From contig CADCXC010000044.1 of the NCBI GenBank assembly GCA_902806595.1, positions 1,302,001-1,366,000 of the forward strand: a stretch of DNA of 64,000 nt. The letters are read 5' to 3'. This document shows positions 47,566-56,870 of the stretch, one piece after another (position 1 is the first letter of the stretch; every line of letters starts with the position of its first letter). The stretch is from Pyrenopolyporus hunteri (Eukaryota; Ascomycota; Sordariomycetes; Xylariales; Hypoxylaceae). The notes beneath the pieces are model-generated. The model saw only the letters and a program-made list of their open reading frames with translations, did no database searches and was not told where the DNA came from. A program made the translations under genes and the position numbers.

Positions 47566-48819
47566 ATGAAGTTCACCTTAGGTATTTCTCTATTCGCCGC
47601 TGTGGCAAGCGCTCTCTCGGTCGACTTGACCAAGCGCGACTCCCCTCTCGATGTCAAGCTTGAGATGGTTGGCAACACCGCCGTCAAGGCTAGCATCACT
47701 AACACGTACGTGAAAACATGTTCTTCAAGCCCACCTACCTGTATTAGTACCACCAAGAACCAATGCTAATACCGGGTTTTTAGCGGCGCTACCGACCTGA
47801 AGGTCTTCAAGACTGGCACTTTCTTGGATGAGAACGCCCCCACGGAGAAGGTTGAGATCTACCAGGGTGGTAAGTTCTCCGCTGATGCGTCCTAGATCGT
47901 AGGAGGGGGCTGACTCGGACCTGATAGCCAACAAGCTCAAGTTCGACGGTATCCGCCTGCGTGTCACGACCGCCGGGCTCGGCGAGGAGGCTTTCCAGAC
48001 CATCGCCGCTGGTGAAACCGTGGAGGCCACCTTCGACGTCGGCCAGGTCTACGACCTCAGCGCCGGCGGCAAGTACGACGTTGTCTCCTCCGGAGCCATT
48101 TCATATGCTGAGGCTAACACGACCGAAATCGCCGGTATCTACTCGATTGCCGGCAGCTCGACCACCGCCGAAGTCGACGGTGCAGCAGCCAAGGAGGTCC
48201 GCCGCCGGTTCCATGCCAAGCGCATCGACGTGCAGTCCGACTGCACCGGAAGCAAGCTCAGCGCTACCAACACGGCCATCAACAACTGCCGATCCCTGGC
48301 CTCTGCCGCCCAGTCTGCCGCCGCCTCGGGCTCGGCCGACAAGCTTACGGAGTACTTCAAGTCGAGCTCGAGCTCCGTCCGCAGCACTGTCTCCGGCGTC
48401 TTTCAGAAGATCGTCAGCGAATGCGGTAGCACTTCGGGTGGTGTCTCGGACCTCTACTGCTCCGATGTATACGGCGCATGCTCGAGCGGTGTCCTAGCTT
48501 ACACCCTACCATCGGGCTCTTTCATGGTTAACTGCAACCTGTACTACACCGCACTCCCGGCCTTGACCAGGACCTGCCACGCCCAGGACCAAGCTACTAG
48601 TAAGTCCTGCCTTTTCGACGCGTCATATCAATGTAGATTTCAGTTGCTAATCGTAGAAAAGCCACCCTGCACGAGTCAACACACTTGACGCAGATCAAGG
48701 GTACATCGGACTACAACACATACGGCTACAACGGAGTCAGGGGTCTATCCGCATCGCAGAACCTGAACCACGCCGACACCTATGCGCTTTACGCCAATGC
48801 CATCTACGTTGGCTGCTAA
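47566..48819 (+). CDS. deuterolysin (M35, aspzincin) metalloprotease
   Basis: A secreted zinc endopeptidase (neutral protease II type) that prefers basic substrates. Exons are 47566-47705, 47784-47869, 47928-48599 and 48662-48819 (introns 78, 58 and 62 nt), giving 351 aa. A signal peptide MKFTLGISLFAAVASALS is followed by a propeptide. The dibasic FHAKR then IDVQSDC marks the likely Kex2 cleavage, leaving a mature enzyme of about 175 residues. The zinc motif HESTH is at residues 303-307, restored across the last splice (QAT|TLHESTH). The third ligand lies in GTSDYNTYGY (Asp316), the aspzincin signature. The last intron uses acceptor AAAAG rather than the TAG five bases upstream; only the former keeps the frame. 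Confidence 0.94.
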
Positions 48820-49441
48820 GCGATTCGCCGTTTGCTGTCCCACTGCCGGATAGGGGAGGGGGTTAGGATTTAGTTGTGAAACGTCAACGCTACCGGTATT
48901 ATAGGAACGGGGTAGAAAGGAAGGAAATCGAAAGAAGTTAAAAAAGGGGTTGTGTTCCTTCTGACTTCCCTTAGACGAACCTTCGAATGTCGTCTAAAGA
49001 AACGGCGTTTCACGTACTGCTGCCGTCCTGCGGTGGGACAAAGCTTGAAAGAAGGCGAAAAGAAGGCGGGGAGCGAGCGCAAACTTCTGTGAGCGACAAA
49101 GCGGGATTCACGTATCACTTCGTTATCTCCCTAGGTATGTGTCAGAAATATAAATGAATGACTTTATCTGGCAAGACAAAGCGATTGTTTCTGCCCTCAT
49201 ACGTACCTACTCGTAAATAACGCGGTTTACAAAAGCTTCAAGTGGTAGGGCTATCGGGGCAACCACCGCATGCTGCCTCGTCACCGCGCTATCAGATTAA
49301 TATTGGACGGTCACCGGAGAGAGGTAGGTACCAAGTTTGCACGCCTCGCATCCTCAGGAAAGGGTTAGGCATTCTTTCTTCTTCTTCTTCCCTTTTTTCT
49401 TTTCCCTCAATCACTTTAAGTTTCAGCCAGCAAACTTTTGA
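48820..49441. other. intergenic region
   Basis: Deuterolysin 3' flank and promoter of the following gene. It includes a C/T-rich tract (about 49373-49405, TTC repeats) just before that gene. No gene seen. Confidence 0.6.
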
Positions 49442-50404
49442 ATGTTCCTCTCAAACAAGGTAGCACCATCCTTTCCCTCACTCACCTCCTTTTCGGCCCT
49501 GTACCACTCCTTCAGATTTCGCATGTGGCCCGCTTCGCACGGTCTTGCGGAATACACGTACGTACACATGCAACCCTGGCGAATATCCACAACGCAATAC
49601 AAACACCCCCAGAACGAGCCGCAGGCATGCCAGGATAACCCGATGGAAGACATGCGCAACGCCAAGGACACGGTGGCGCACTTCGCAGACCTCATCCACC
49701 GGCTGCGACCGGACAGGCAGCGACCGAACAGCGCGGAGCTTCTGGGCCTCACACCGTCGCCCACGAACCAGAGCCACAAGTCGGCCGACTCGTCGGACAG
49801 CGCGACGCCGTCGCGCAAGAGCACCTCCAAGTGGCACCGGAGCGTGGGGAAGGAGTGGGCGGAGTCGCCGACGGGCACGCTCTGGAAGCACATCAGCAAC
49901 ACGCTAGAAGAGGTGGCGGCGGCGTTCCCCGAGGTCAACCCGACGGCGATCCAGGAGTTCATCGGCGCGCGGGAGGTGCTGGACCTGGGGGCGGAGTTCG
50001 TGCGGCGGTACCGGGAGGAGGAGGGGGGGCGGGCGACGGAGAAGCCGTACTGGGCGGCGGAGGACCTGTTCTTCGGCCTGCAGGCGGTGAAGCAGGGGGA
50101 CGCGATGGCGTCGGCGTGGACGCGCCCGCGGCCCGAGAGGACGGCGGGCTGGGACCTGGCGGACCACATCGAGCGCTTCGTGCTGCTGGCCGACGCGTTC
50201 CGCAGGCAGGCGGACCGCGAGGACTGGAACGCGTGGGGCGCCGACTTCCGCACCAACGTCAGCTTCTACCTGTGCATCCTGCGCTGCTTCACCCTAAGGG
50301 ATGCGAAGCAGCGGCAGGCCGCGCTCGACGGGGACTTGGGGACGTCGACGAGACGCGCGTCGCAGAACAGCAATATCAGCAAGGTGTCTTCGCGCAGCAA
50401 GTGA
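49442..50404 (+). CDS. conserved-looking protein of unknown function, GC-rich gene
   Basis: The body of the gene (49643-50404) has very high G+C at third positions and encodes a helical, charged protein. Segments include NAKDTVAHFADLIHRLRPD, TGTLWKHISNTLEEVAAAF, AIQEFIGAREVLDLGAEF, KPYWAAEDLFFGLQAVKQG and DLADHIERFVLLADAF. Two models fit the 5' end. One is a continuous 320-codon frame from ATG 49442. The other has three exons, 49442-49459, 49516-49557 and 49613-50404, using GT-AG introns of 56 and 55 nt, and gives 283 aa starting MFLSNKISHVARF. I favour the spliced model because the second donor is gtacgt. I recognise no domain, signal peptide or membrane helix. A start at 49643 is a third option. 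Confidence 0.7.
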   Translation: MFLSNKVAPSFPSLTSFSALYHSFRFRMWPASHGLAEYTYVHMQPWRISTTQYKHPQNEPQACQDNPMEDMRNAKDTVAHFADLIHRLRPDRQRPNSAELLGLTPSPTNQSHKSADSSDSATPSRKSTSKWHRSVGKEWAESPTGTLWKHISNTLEEVAAAFPEVNPTAIQEFIGAREVLDLGAEFVRRYREEEGGRATEKPYWAAEDLFFGLQAVKQGDAMASAWTRPRPERTAGWDLADHIERFVLLADAFRRQADREDWNAWGADFRTNVSFYLCILRCFTLRDAKQRQAALDGDLGTSTRRASQNSNISKVSSRSK

Positions 50405-51801
50405 TCGATCGATCGCGTAACGCGGGGGAAGGAGAGGAGGAATTTAGGAGATTCTCGGAGAACGCATGTCGCCGGACTCCTACTAAGGAACGAAGCATAG
50501 AATAAGAGGCGCGAAGCCAGAGGACCTGGGGCGCAGGGGAAAAGGTGCTGGACGCCGGGGGCGTCGTGGCTTAAATGAAGCTGGCCAACGTATAATACGA
50601 ACGTTTGCCCGGTATCGTGGCTTAGGATACACACGCTGTTTTCGAGATAGGCTACGGGTTGATAGCTGCCCAGTCACCTATCTACCGTATAGGTAGAGCA
50701 GGAATAATACAGATAATGTCTACCTCCTTAATACGCGTAGGGTTACATACAATAATTAGTAACGGTAGATGTGATTCGAATTGTGAGATTACTTAGCGAC
50801 TACGATGGTACGTCTTTATTGGGTATCGGCTATAATGTCAGATAGGCAATCCTCGTAACTGCGAAGGAATACCAAGTAAGTTCGTGTATAAGGGGCACGG
50901 CACGATGTATATTGCTATGATATTTGGATAATTTCGTAGGGAAGATGGTGTTTATGAAGGAAGGAAAGGAACTGAACAATATGGGTGGGTGAAGAAATGA
51001 GATATCGAGTAAGGTATGTATTTATAAGTATAATGCATGTACAAAATATTACCAAATTAAAGGGGTAGCGCTAGAGGGTGGGTCCCTAGGTTCCTGATAA
51101 GAAGGTCGAGTCTATAGGTGCCTACCTAGGTACCTGTACACTGCGTACAACATTCCAATATAACAATTATGTTTCTTTTTCCCATGTTAATTTTACTTTT
51201 ATACTTCTACTTTTCTACGAATTCGTAATACCATCCCAGGCCGGTATAGGTTTAGACATGGAGATGGCCAAAACCATAATCCCTTTTGAGTCGTGCACCT
51301 TTAATTGCGGGTACATATACCATGTATTTACCTATCTCTATTAGGTACATAGAGCTGCGAGGGGACATGTGCTAAAAGCACTGTGAGGGGTATCCACGAC
51401 CTGGACTCTAGGGCGGCGTCGGTGCGCATGCCTCTTCTACTCCGGTTAAGTTATTGCTGCAAATACCGTTTCGATCCGATTAGCGCACAGTGTCTTAGTC
51501 TCATACATTCTTGGGAGTACGGACTTAGTAGGTACCTCAGTACGTGTACCTACCTAGGTAGGTACCTAGGCATGTACCTCTTAGCACTCATTTCGCAGTC
51601 CGTGGCCGCGTCTTCTTTTTCTCATTCTCATTCTCATTCAACTTCACAATCCCCCTTTCACGCATTTATACCTTCAAATACACGCGTCTATTCATTTAAT
51701 TACTCTCTCATATACACCATATAGTGTTCCATTTGAAGCGGAGCCTCTGCGATCCCGCCTATTCTATAACACAGCCTGGACCTTGGTCACTAATACCTAG
51801 C
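50405..51801. other. intergenic region
   Basis: Non-coding DNA with TAGGTA words at 51115-51135 and 51530-51580. A short TTCTCA repeat (about 51615-51640) is followed by a T/C-rich leader for the next gene. No gene recognised. Confidence 0.5.
51535..51572. repeat. TAGGTACC cluster
   Basis: Interleaved taggtacc, gtacctacc and taggtaggta words in the promoter region of the 2EXR gene. Confidence 0.65.
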
Positions 51802-53568
51802 ATGGAGAGCGAATCTGATATCGATGATCGCGTCGCGTCCGAGGAGGATGCCGACCTTGATGAATACGACTCGGACGAGGAAACCGGCTCGGAAGATGCC
51901 AATGGATTTCTGGATATGGAGGCTGCCGAATCCTATGGCGAACATTCGGATGGTGCCTCGTCGGATGAGACAGAACAGTTCTTCTTCCCCCAATTCAACC
52001 GACTGCCGCCCGAACTCCGTGCGCGTGTCTGGGAGTTCTTCGATCTGGACCTCAGAGTAAAATCGCGAGTTTTTAACTTCATGGCCTTGACCAATCCCTT
52101 TGACATCTGGGAGAGTGCGTTACTGGCAGAACAAACCGCCCCGGCTAGGGCGATGTTGGCTACACACCGGGAGAGCCGTGAGCTGGCGTTAAAGGCCTAC
52201 CCTGACACTCTTCATTTCCGCGGGGGAGCCGGTATCGTTCGCTATCATAGCGAGAGGGACGTTGTCCTCCTAAACTGTAGTCATGCTTTCGTGTCTACGG
52301 CGAACCCGGCGAAACTTGCTTCGTTCCTCGGGAATACCAAATATCTCGCCTTCTATAACCTTCGAATGACAGAGGAAATGGTGGTTAATATGGGGTTGAA
52401 TGCTCTCCCAAACTTAAAAGCGATATTCCACTGCGTCGAGCCTCATATATTTTCCATCCCCGTCATAGCCTGGTGTGTATCCGACTTGGTTCGGCACTTC
52501 TACACCCTGCAAACAGACTACGAGGAGGGAATAGGCCGACGAGCTCTGGAATCTGTGTTTTGTTGGCCGGATCTCGAGAATAATCGAGCTTTCGCCCAAG
52601 ACAATGTCCTGCCCCCAGCTGAGCATATTAAAGGCATTGAAGTTTGGCCGATGGTAGAGTTTGGATATGATTGGGGCTATATTCCCTATCGCGGGACGCT
52701 GGCCGCTGTGCTTAGTGGAAATTGGAGCGATGTGATTTCTCTCGAAGACGAGTCCGCATCGGACTCTGAAACCGAGGACGAGTATGAGAGTGACGGAATA
52801 GATGACGCAACAATAGACGAGGACGACGACTCGGGCGAGGATGAAGACGATTTGGTTGTGCAGTCCGGCTCCGAGGATGAGGATCTGTCCGCCTTTGAAG
52901 GGTTTTCCCCACTCCAGAGCGAGAACGCCGAGATCCACCTAGATGATGAAGCGGGGGCTGGCAATTTCTCTAGCCTCGAGCCTGAATCACCGAGCCATGG
53001 CGGTGGTGCTTCGGAGCTCCCAGCTGCCGACGAGGAACCTATTAGATGGATTGGCCGACGTAAGCGTCGCATCGTATCCTCGGATGACGAAGGCGACCTT
53101 GACAATAAGAGCGACGAAGATGTTCAAATACGGCCGCGGCCTACCAAGCGAACCCGCGTTGTCGTTTCCGACACCGAGGACGAGGATCAAGGCCACGAGG
53201 CCGTGGATAGCCCGGAAAACCGGGATCGAAACGCGGATCGAGGCCGCAGCCCCACCCATAGCTCAGAGGGCAACGAAAGCTCCGAAGAAGAGGAATCTGA
53301 GGATGAGGAGCCCGCCAAGGCCAAGCCAATGTCTCTATTCGAGAAGCTCAGACAATACCGCCAGGACAATCCTGTTTCGCCAGAGTCGGACGCGGACTCC
53401 GACGCTGAGGCATCGATAGAAAACGAAGATTTCGATGAAACTAGTGACGTTCACTTCCAGGATGACGAGGTCGACGACGAGGATGAACTACTCGAAAACG
53501 GTGGAGGTGCGACGGACATGTCCGAGGAGCATTCTGAAGGCGCAGATGATAATGAGGATGAGTGGTAA
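51802..53568 (+). CDS. 2EXR-domain protein with acidic C-terminal half
   Basis: A single-exon gene of 588 aa. The frame is open upstream, but ATG 51802 (MESESDIDDRVASEED) follows a typical leader. After an acidic N terminus the 2EXR domain begins at FFFPQFNRLPPELRARVWEFF (about residues 62-82). It continues through RVFNFMALTNPFD, ALLATHRESRELALKAYPDT-like sequence and VRYHSERDVVLLNCSHAF. The domain is widespread in ascomycetes and its function is not known. The second half is dominated by Asp/Glu/Ser runs (residues about 315-400 and 485-588) broken by basic clusters such as GRRKRRI and TKRTRV, which could act as nuclear localisation signals. Acidic tracts of this kind often bind histones or chaperones, but that is inference. 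Confidence 0.85.
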   Translation: MESESDIDDRVASEEDADLDEYDSDEETGSEDANGFLDMEAAESYGEHSDGASSDETEQFFFPQFNRLPPELRARVWEFFDLDLRVKSRVFNFMALTNPFDIWESALLAEQTAPARAMLATHRESRELALKAYPDTLHFRGGAGIVRYHSERDVVLLNCSHAFVSTANPAKLASFLGNTKYLAFYNLRMTEEMVVNMGLNALPNLKAIFHCVEPHIFSIPVIAWCVSDLVRHFYTLQTDYEEGIGRRALESVFCWPDLENNRAFAQDNVLPPAEHIKGIEVWPMVEFGYDWGYIPYRGTLAAVLSGNWSDVISLEDESASDSETEDEYESDGIDDATIDEDDDSGEDEDDLVVQSGSEDEDLSAFEGFSPLQSENAEIHLDDEAGAGNFSSLEPESPSHGGGASELPAADEEPIRWIGRRKRRIVSSDDEGDLDNKSDEDVQIRPRPTKRTRVVVSDTEDEDQGHEAVDSPENRDRNADRGRSPTHSSEGNESSEEEESEDEEPAKAKPMSLFEKLRQYRQDNPVSPESDADSDAEASIENEDFDETSDVHFQDDEVDDEDELLENGGGATDMSEEHSEGADDNEDEW

Positions 53569-54270
53569 CGGGTGGTATGGCAAGGTATAGCACGGGAGCT
53601 GGTTCTCGGCCGTGACCGCAGTCGTTATTGCGGATTCTTTTCCGGTGCGTTTTTGTATTTATATGTCTAGGTCCGTTGCCGCCGTGTTCCTTCGGGCCTT
53701 CATTAAACTGTTGTCAGGATCTGTGCTATCCTGTCCAGTTAATCCTGGTACGTCATGAAGAGGCGGATCGGATTCTACTGTATAACTAGGAGTGGCTCAT
53801 GGTTATTGCGTCCCGGTTAAACACTTGGGGCTAGGAGTATCAACGGGTTGTGAATTTGGGCTAATGAAGCCTTCGTCCTCATCCCCGATGGACTTCAACG
53901 AACGGTTGCATCGCTGTTATGAATCTGGATAAGCACCCGAGTATACTGCTGTAGACCCGGCGAGCTCAAAGTCCTCCACGGGTGCTTTTGGCTCAGCTTC
54001 CTAGTCCAGTATCTCTACGTCTAAACCACCTAATCTATAGGGAGAATCCGATTTTCAGCATTTCAGGGGCCAGTTGGTACCGGACCTAAGACAACTTGAA
54101 GCCATGAAGATAGTGGGTACGCTCTGGTAAGCAGCATTCCTGCCATTCCACGTGGTGTATCGCAGGACAGCCAAACTGCCATCTCGTGGTAATATCTTAT
54201 AATCCAGCAAGCAAAGTGTATGAAGACCCATGCCCGAGAAATAGTAGAAAAGGAATTCTATTCCGACCTA
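53569..54270. other. convergent 3' intergenic region
   Basis: Separates the 3' ends of the 2EXR gene (+) and the CorA-like gene (-). No reading frame of interest. Confidence 0.6.
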
Positions 54271-55934
54271 TTAACTGTCTCTCCGTAGCCCGTTTTCATC
54301 AACGCTCGGTCTATCCTTCAATATATCTATAGTACTAATACGTCTATTACCCCTCCCCCCATTTCCGCCCTTACCTCCGCCCCCTCCCCCAACGCCCTCA
54401 TCAACACCACCTCCACCACCACCACCATCACCACGTTCCCGCCCACCGCGATAATCTAGCAGCAGCCACAGCGCGAAGACGATCGCGGTGGCGGGCAGCG
54501 TGAACGCCCAGTAGACCCAGAACCCGGAGCGCACGGCGACGACGGGGCCGTTGCCGTTGCCATTGTTATCTTGACCGCCGCCCCAGTCCAGTGTCGGCAG
54601 CGCGAACAGCGCCGCGAAGAAGGTCGCGGGCAGGAACGCCATCGTCATCACGGCCACCGTGCGCATGCTGGAGCTGTCGCGCCGCGCCGCCTCGGCGATC
54701 CGCCGGCTCGCGTCCGCGAGCTCCGTGTTCGTCGCCGAGTCCTCGTGCGTGAGGAGCGCGAAGAGCTGTTGGGTGCGGGGGGGGAAAGGGTTAGTATGAT
54801 GATTTACTGTTGGTGCTTGGAAATATAGGTAGATACCTATCTACCCGGTGGATTGGCCGGTGGGGAATAGGGGTAGACAGGGGGTCTTACCACCGTTGAT
54901 AAACGCTCCGCTCTCTCCTTGAGGTACCTGAGGTACTCCTGCGACGCGTGCAGGCGTCTCCTGATCAGGGGAATCGCGTCGAATAGGCAGCGCGTGCTCT
55001 CGTATCCAACCGCCTGCCGGTTTCCGCGATCAAGCAGCATCCTCTCGTCGAGGAAGTCGAGGATGGAGTCGATGAGGCGGAAATGGCGCTCCTTGTTCGC
55101 GATGTGGTTGAGGACCTCGCCCACGTCCTTGATGTAGCCCGTGATGGAGCCCATGCCGAGGCGCTCCTCGATGCCGGGCGAGAGCGCGCTGTACCCGATC
55201 TCGCGCTCCGTCAGCCGCACTATGTGCGCCCGGTACGAGATCTCGCCGTCCAGGGTGCAGCAGGTGCTCAGCGCGGCCACGTACGCGAGCAGGAACGGCG
55301 ACCGCGCGTGCTCCAGGTGCCGCCGCAGCACGTTCGTGAACCACGCCGTCGGCGCGCTGTTGTTCAGGTTGTGCTGCTGCCGCAGGATCCACAGCCCCCG
55401 CGTCCGCCGCTTGCGCTGGTCGAACGTCCATACCAGCACGAAGTTCGAAGTGCCCACGTAGTACGTGTCTGCGTCTTTCCTACTCACCCCTCCTCCTCCT
55501 CCTCCTCCATCTTCTTCTTCTTCTTCGTCATCGTCGTTCCCGGCGATCGCTGATGAAGGAGGGAAGTGGTGAAAGCCGTCGTACTCGCTGCGTAGAAGCC
55601 ATAGGGCCGCGGGATGCATATCCGTGGCGTCGACGAGGCCGAGGAAGGCGTCCTTGGTGACCCACAGCGAGGAGGAAAAGTTGGACCACGACTCCAGCCT
55701 GCTGTCGACCACGACCAACTTGAGCTCCGCCGCCCCCTCGACGCGGCTCGCCCGAACCTTGAAGAACTCGGGTAGGCGGCTGAGGCTCAGGTCCTCCTCG
55801 ACATAGGTCGCCGGAGCACGGGCCGAGGCGTAGACGGCGATGGCGCGAAGCTTCGGGTCCGGCCCGAGAGCCGCGTCGCTGTAGCGCTGGAAGACCTCGA
55901 AGTTCTCGCGGGCTAGCTGGGCGAACTCATCCAT
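54271..55934 (-). CDS. CorA-like two-helix membrane protein
   Basis: Fungal CorA-like proteins share the fold of CorA Mg2+ channels: a soluble N-terminal domain, a long helix and two C-terminal membrane helices. Exons are 55934-54891 and 54765-54271, with a 125-nt GT-AG intron (branch ACTAAC). The product is 512 aa. The join restores RLSTV|LFALLTHEDSATN, then ADASRRIAEAARRDSSSMR, the characteristic approach to the membrane. Helix 1 is VAVMTMAFLPATFFAALFAL; helix 2 is FWVYWAFTLPATAIVFALWL. The canonical GMN selectivity motif is absent, as in many fungal paralogues, so transport of Mg2+ is not assured. An EEEEED-Gly run near residues 133-150 and Gly-rich runs after helix 2 come from triplet repeats in the DNA. 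Third positions are strongly G/C. Confidence 0.85.
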
Positions 55935-56508
55935 AATGACGGCGCGGCAGTCAGACCCGGAGCCTTCATCCGGACTGTGTTACGGGCTAATAACCAGGCG
56001 GTTATATTATAATCGCGGGAACGAAACGAAGACTCGTTACCGGGTTAGGTAGGCGTCTATGGGGATTAGGAGGATACGAGATATTAGGATAGAGAATTGA
56101 AATAGGGGAATGGTCAGAGGGGTAGCTTGGGGACGCCATTGTGCAAGTGGTGGCCAGCTCGGAAGGATGAACAGCAGCAGGGGTCTGATGTGGGAGAAGA
56201 AGCTCAGCCGCCGTCTACCTAATACTACCTCACCTCCCCTCTTTCGCGACTCGGGTCTGTTGGCATTGTACTCCACCAGATCGGAGGCTAGGTGCTTCTC
56301 ACCCGAGCGGCGAATAGGTCGATGTGGGTAGCCGTTTATTCCTACATTGAAAATTCGGTGAGGAAGGAGAAAAGAAAAGGAGAGACACGAAAAAAAGGGC
56401 GTAGAATGATGAGAGAGGTAATGAAGAAGTGAGGGGAAACGGTCAAAAATAGGCAATGGTAAGACGACTATATAATACGTATAAATAGGGAAAAAGTAGA
56501 AAAAGAAA
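55935..56508. other. intergenic region
   Basis: Probable promoter of the CorA-like gene (-) and 3' flank of the tRNA gene. It contains A/G-rich stretches but no convincing coding frame. Confidence 0.55.
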
Positions 56509-56588
56509 TGCATCAGCCGCGAATCGAACGCGGGGCCCATCGAAGATGCTCATGGCAACGATGGATTTTACCACTAAACCACTGATGC
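56509..56588 (-). tRNA. tRNA-Gly (GCC) with a 9-nt intron
   Basis: Read on the minus strand, the acceptor GCATCAG pairs with CTGATGC, followed by discriminator A. The D-arm contains the A-box GTTTAGTGGTA and the T-arm the B-box GTTCGATTC. The anticodon stem CATCG/CGATG encloses TTGCCA, placing anticodon GCC, followed by a short insert (TGAGCATCT, boundaries ambiguous by a base) at the canonical position one base 3' of the anticodon. The total of 80 nt equals 71 plus 9. Confidence 0.93.
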
Positions 56589-56870
56589 TGATTTGTTATT
56601 GGTAGATGGAGGGTAATTTTACTACTTATAGCCAACCAATTTCCAGCGCCCCATATAAAATCCGACGGCCTAATATTATTGTCCCCTTCCCTGAGGCAAT
56701 TTACCTATTTCTCAACACAATCCGCCCGTGTTACTCAAAATCGAAACTCGTCTCGTCTATTAAATAATTATCTACTGTTTACTTTGACAAGCCCTATATA
56801 TATCCCTTTTTTTCCATAAAGGGAGAATAAACAACGATGTCCCTACCATTAAGCATACCTACGTACCTAA

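Noticed and set aside
49831..50505. GC-rich plus-strand frame of 224 codons, and minus-strand frames of 277 and 137 codons
   Set aside because: They overlap the GC-rich gene in other frames. Their Gly/Arg-rich composition shows they are shadows, and the helical, charged product of the chosen frame is more protein-like.
55083..55553. Plus-strand 156-codon frame
   Set aside because: Antisense shadow of the CorA-like gene in GC-rich sequence.
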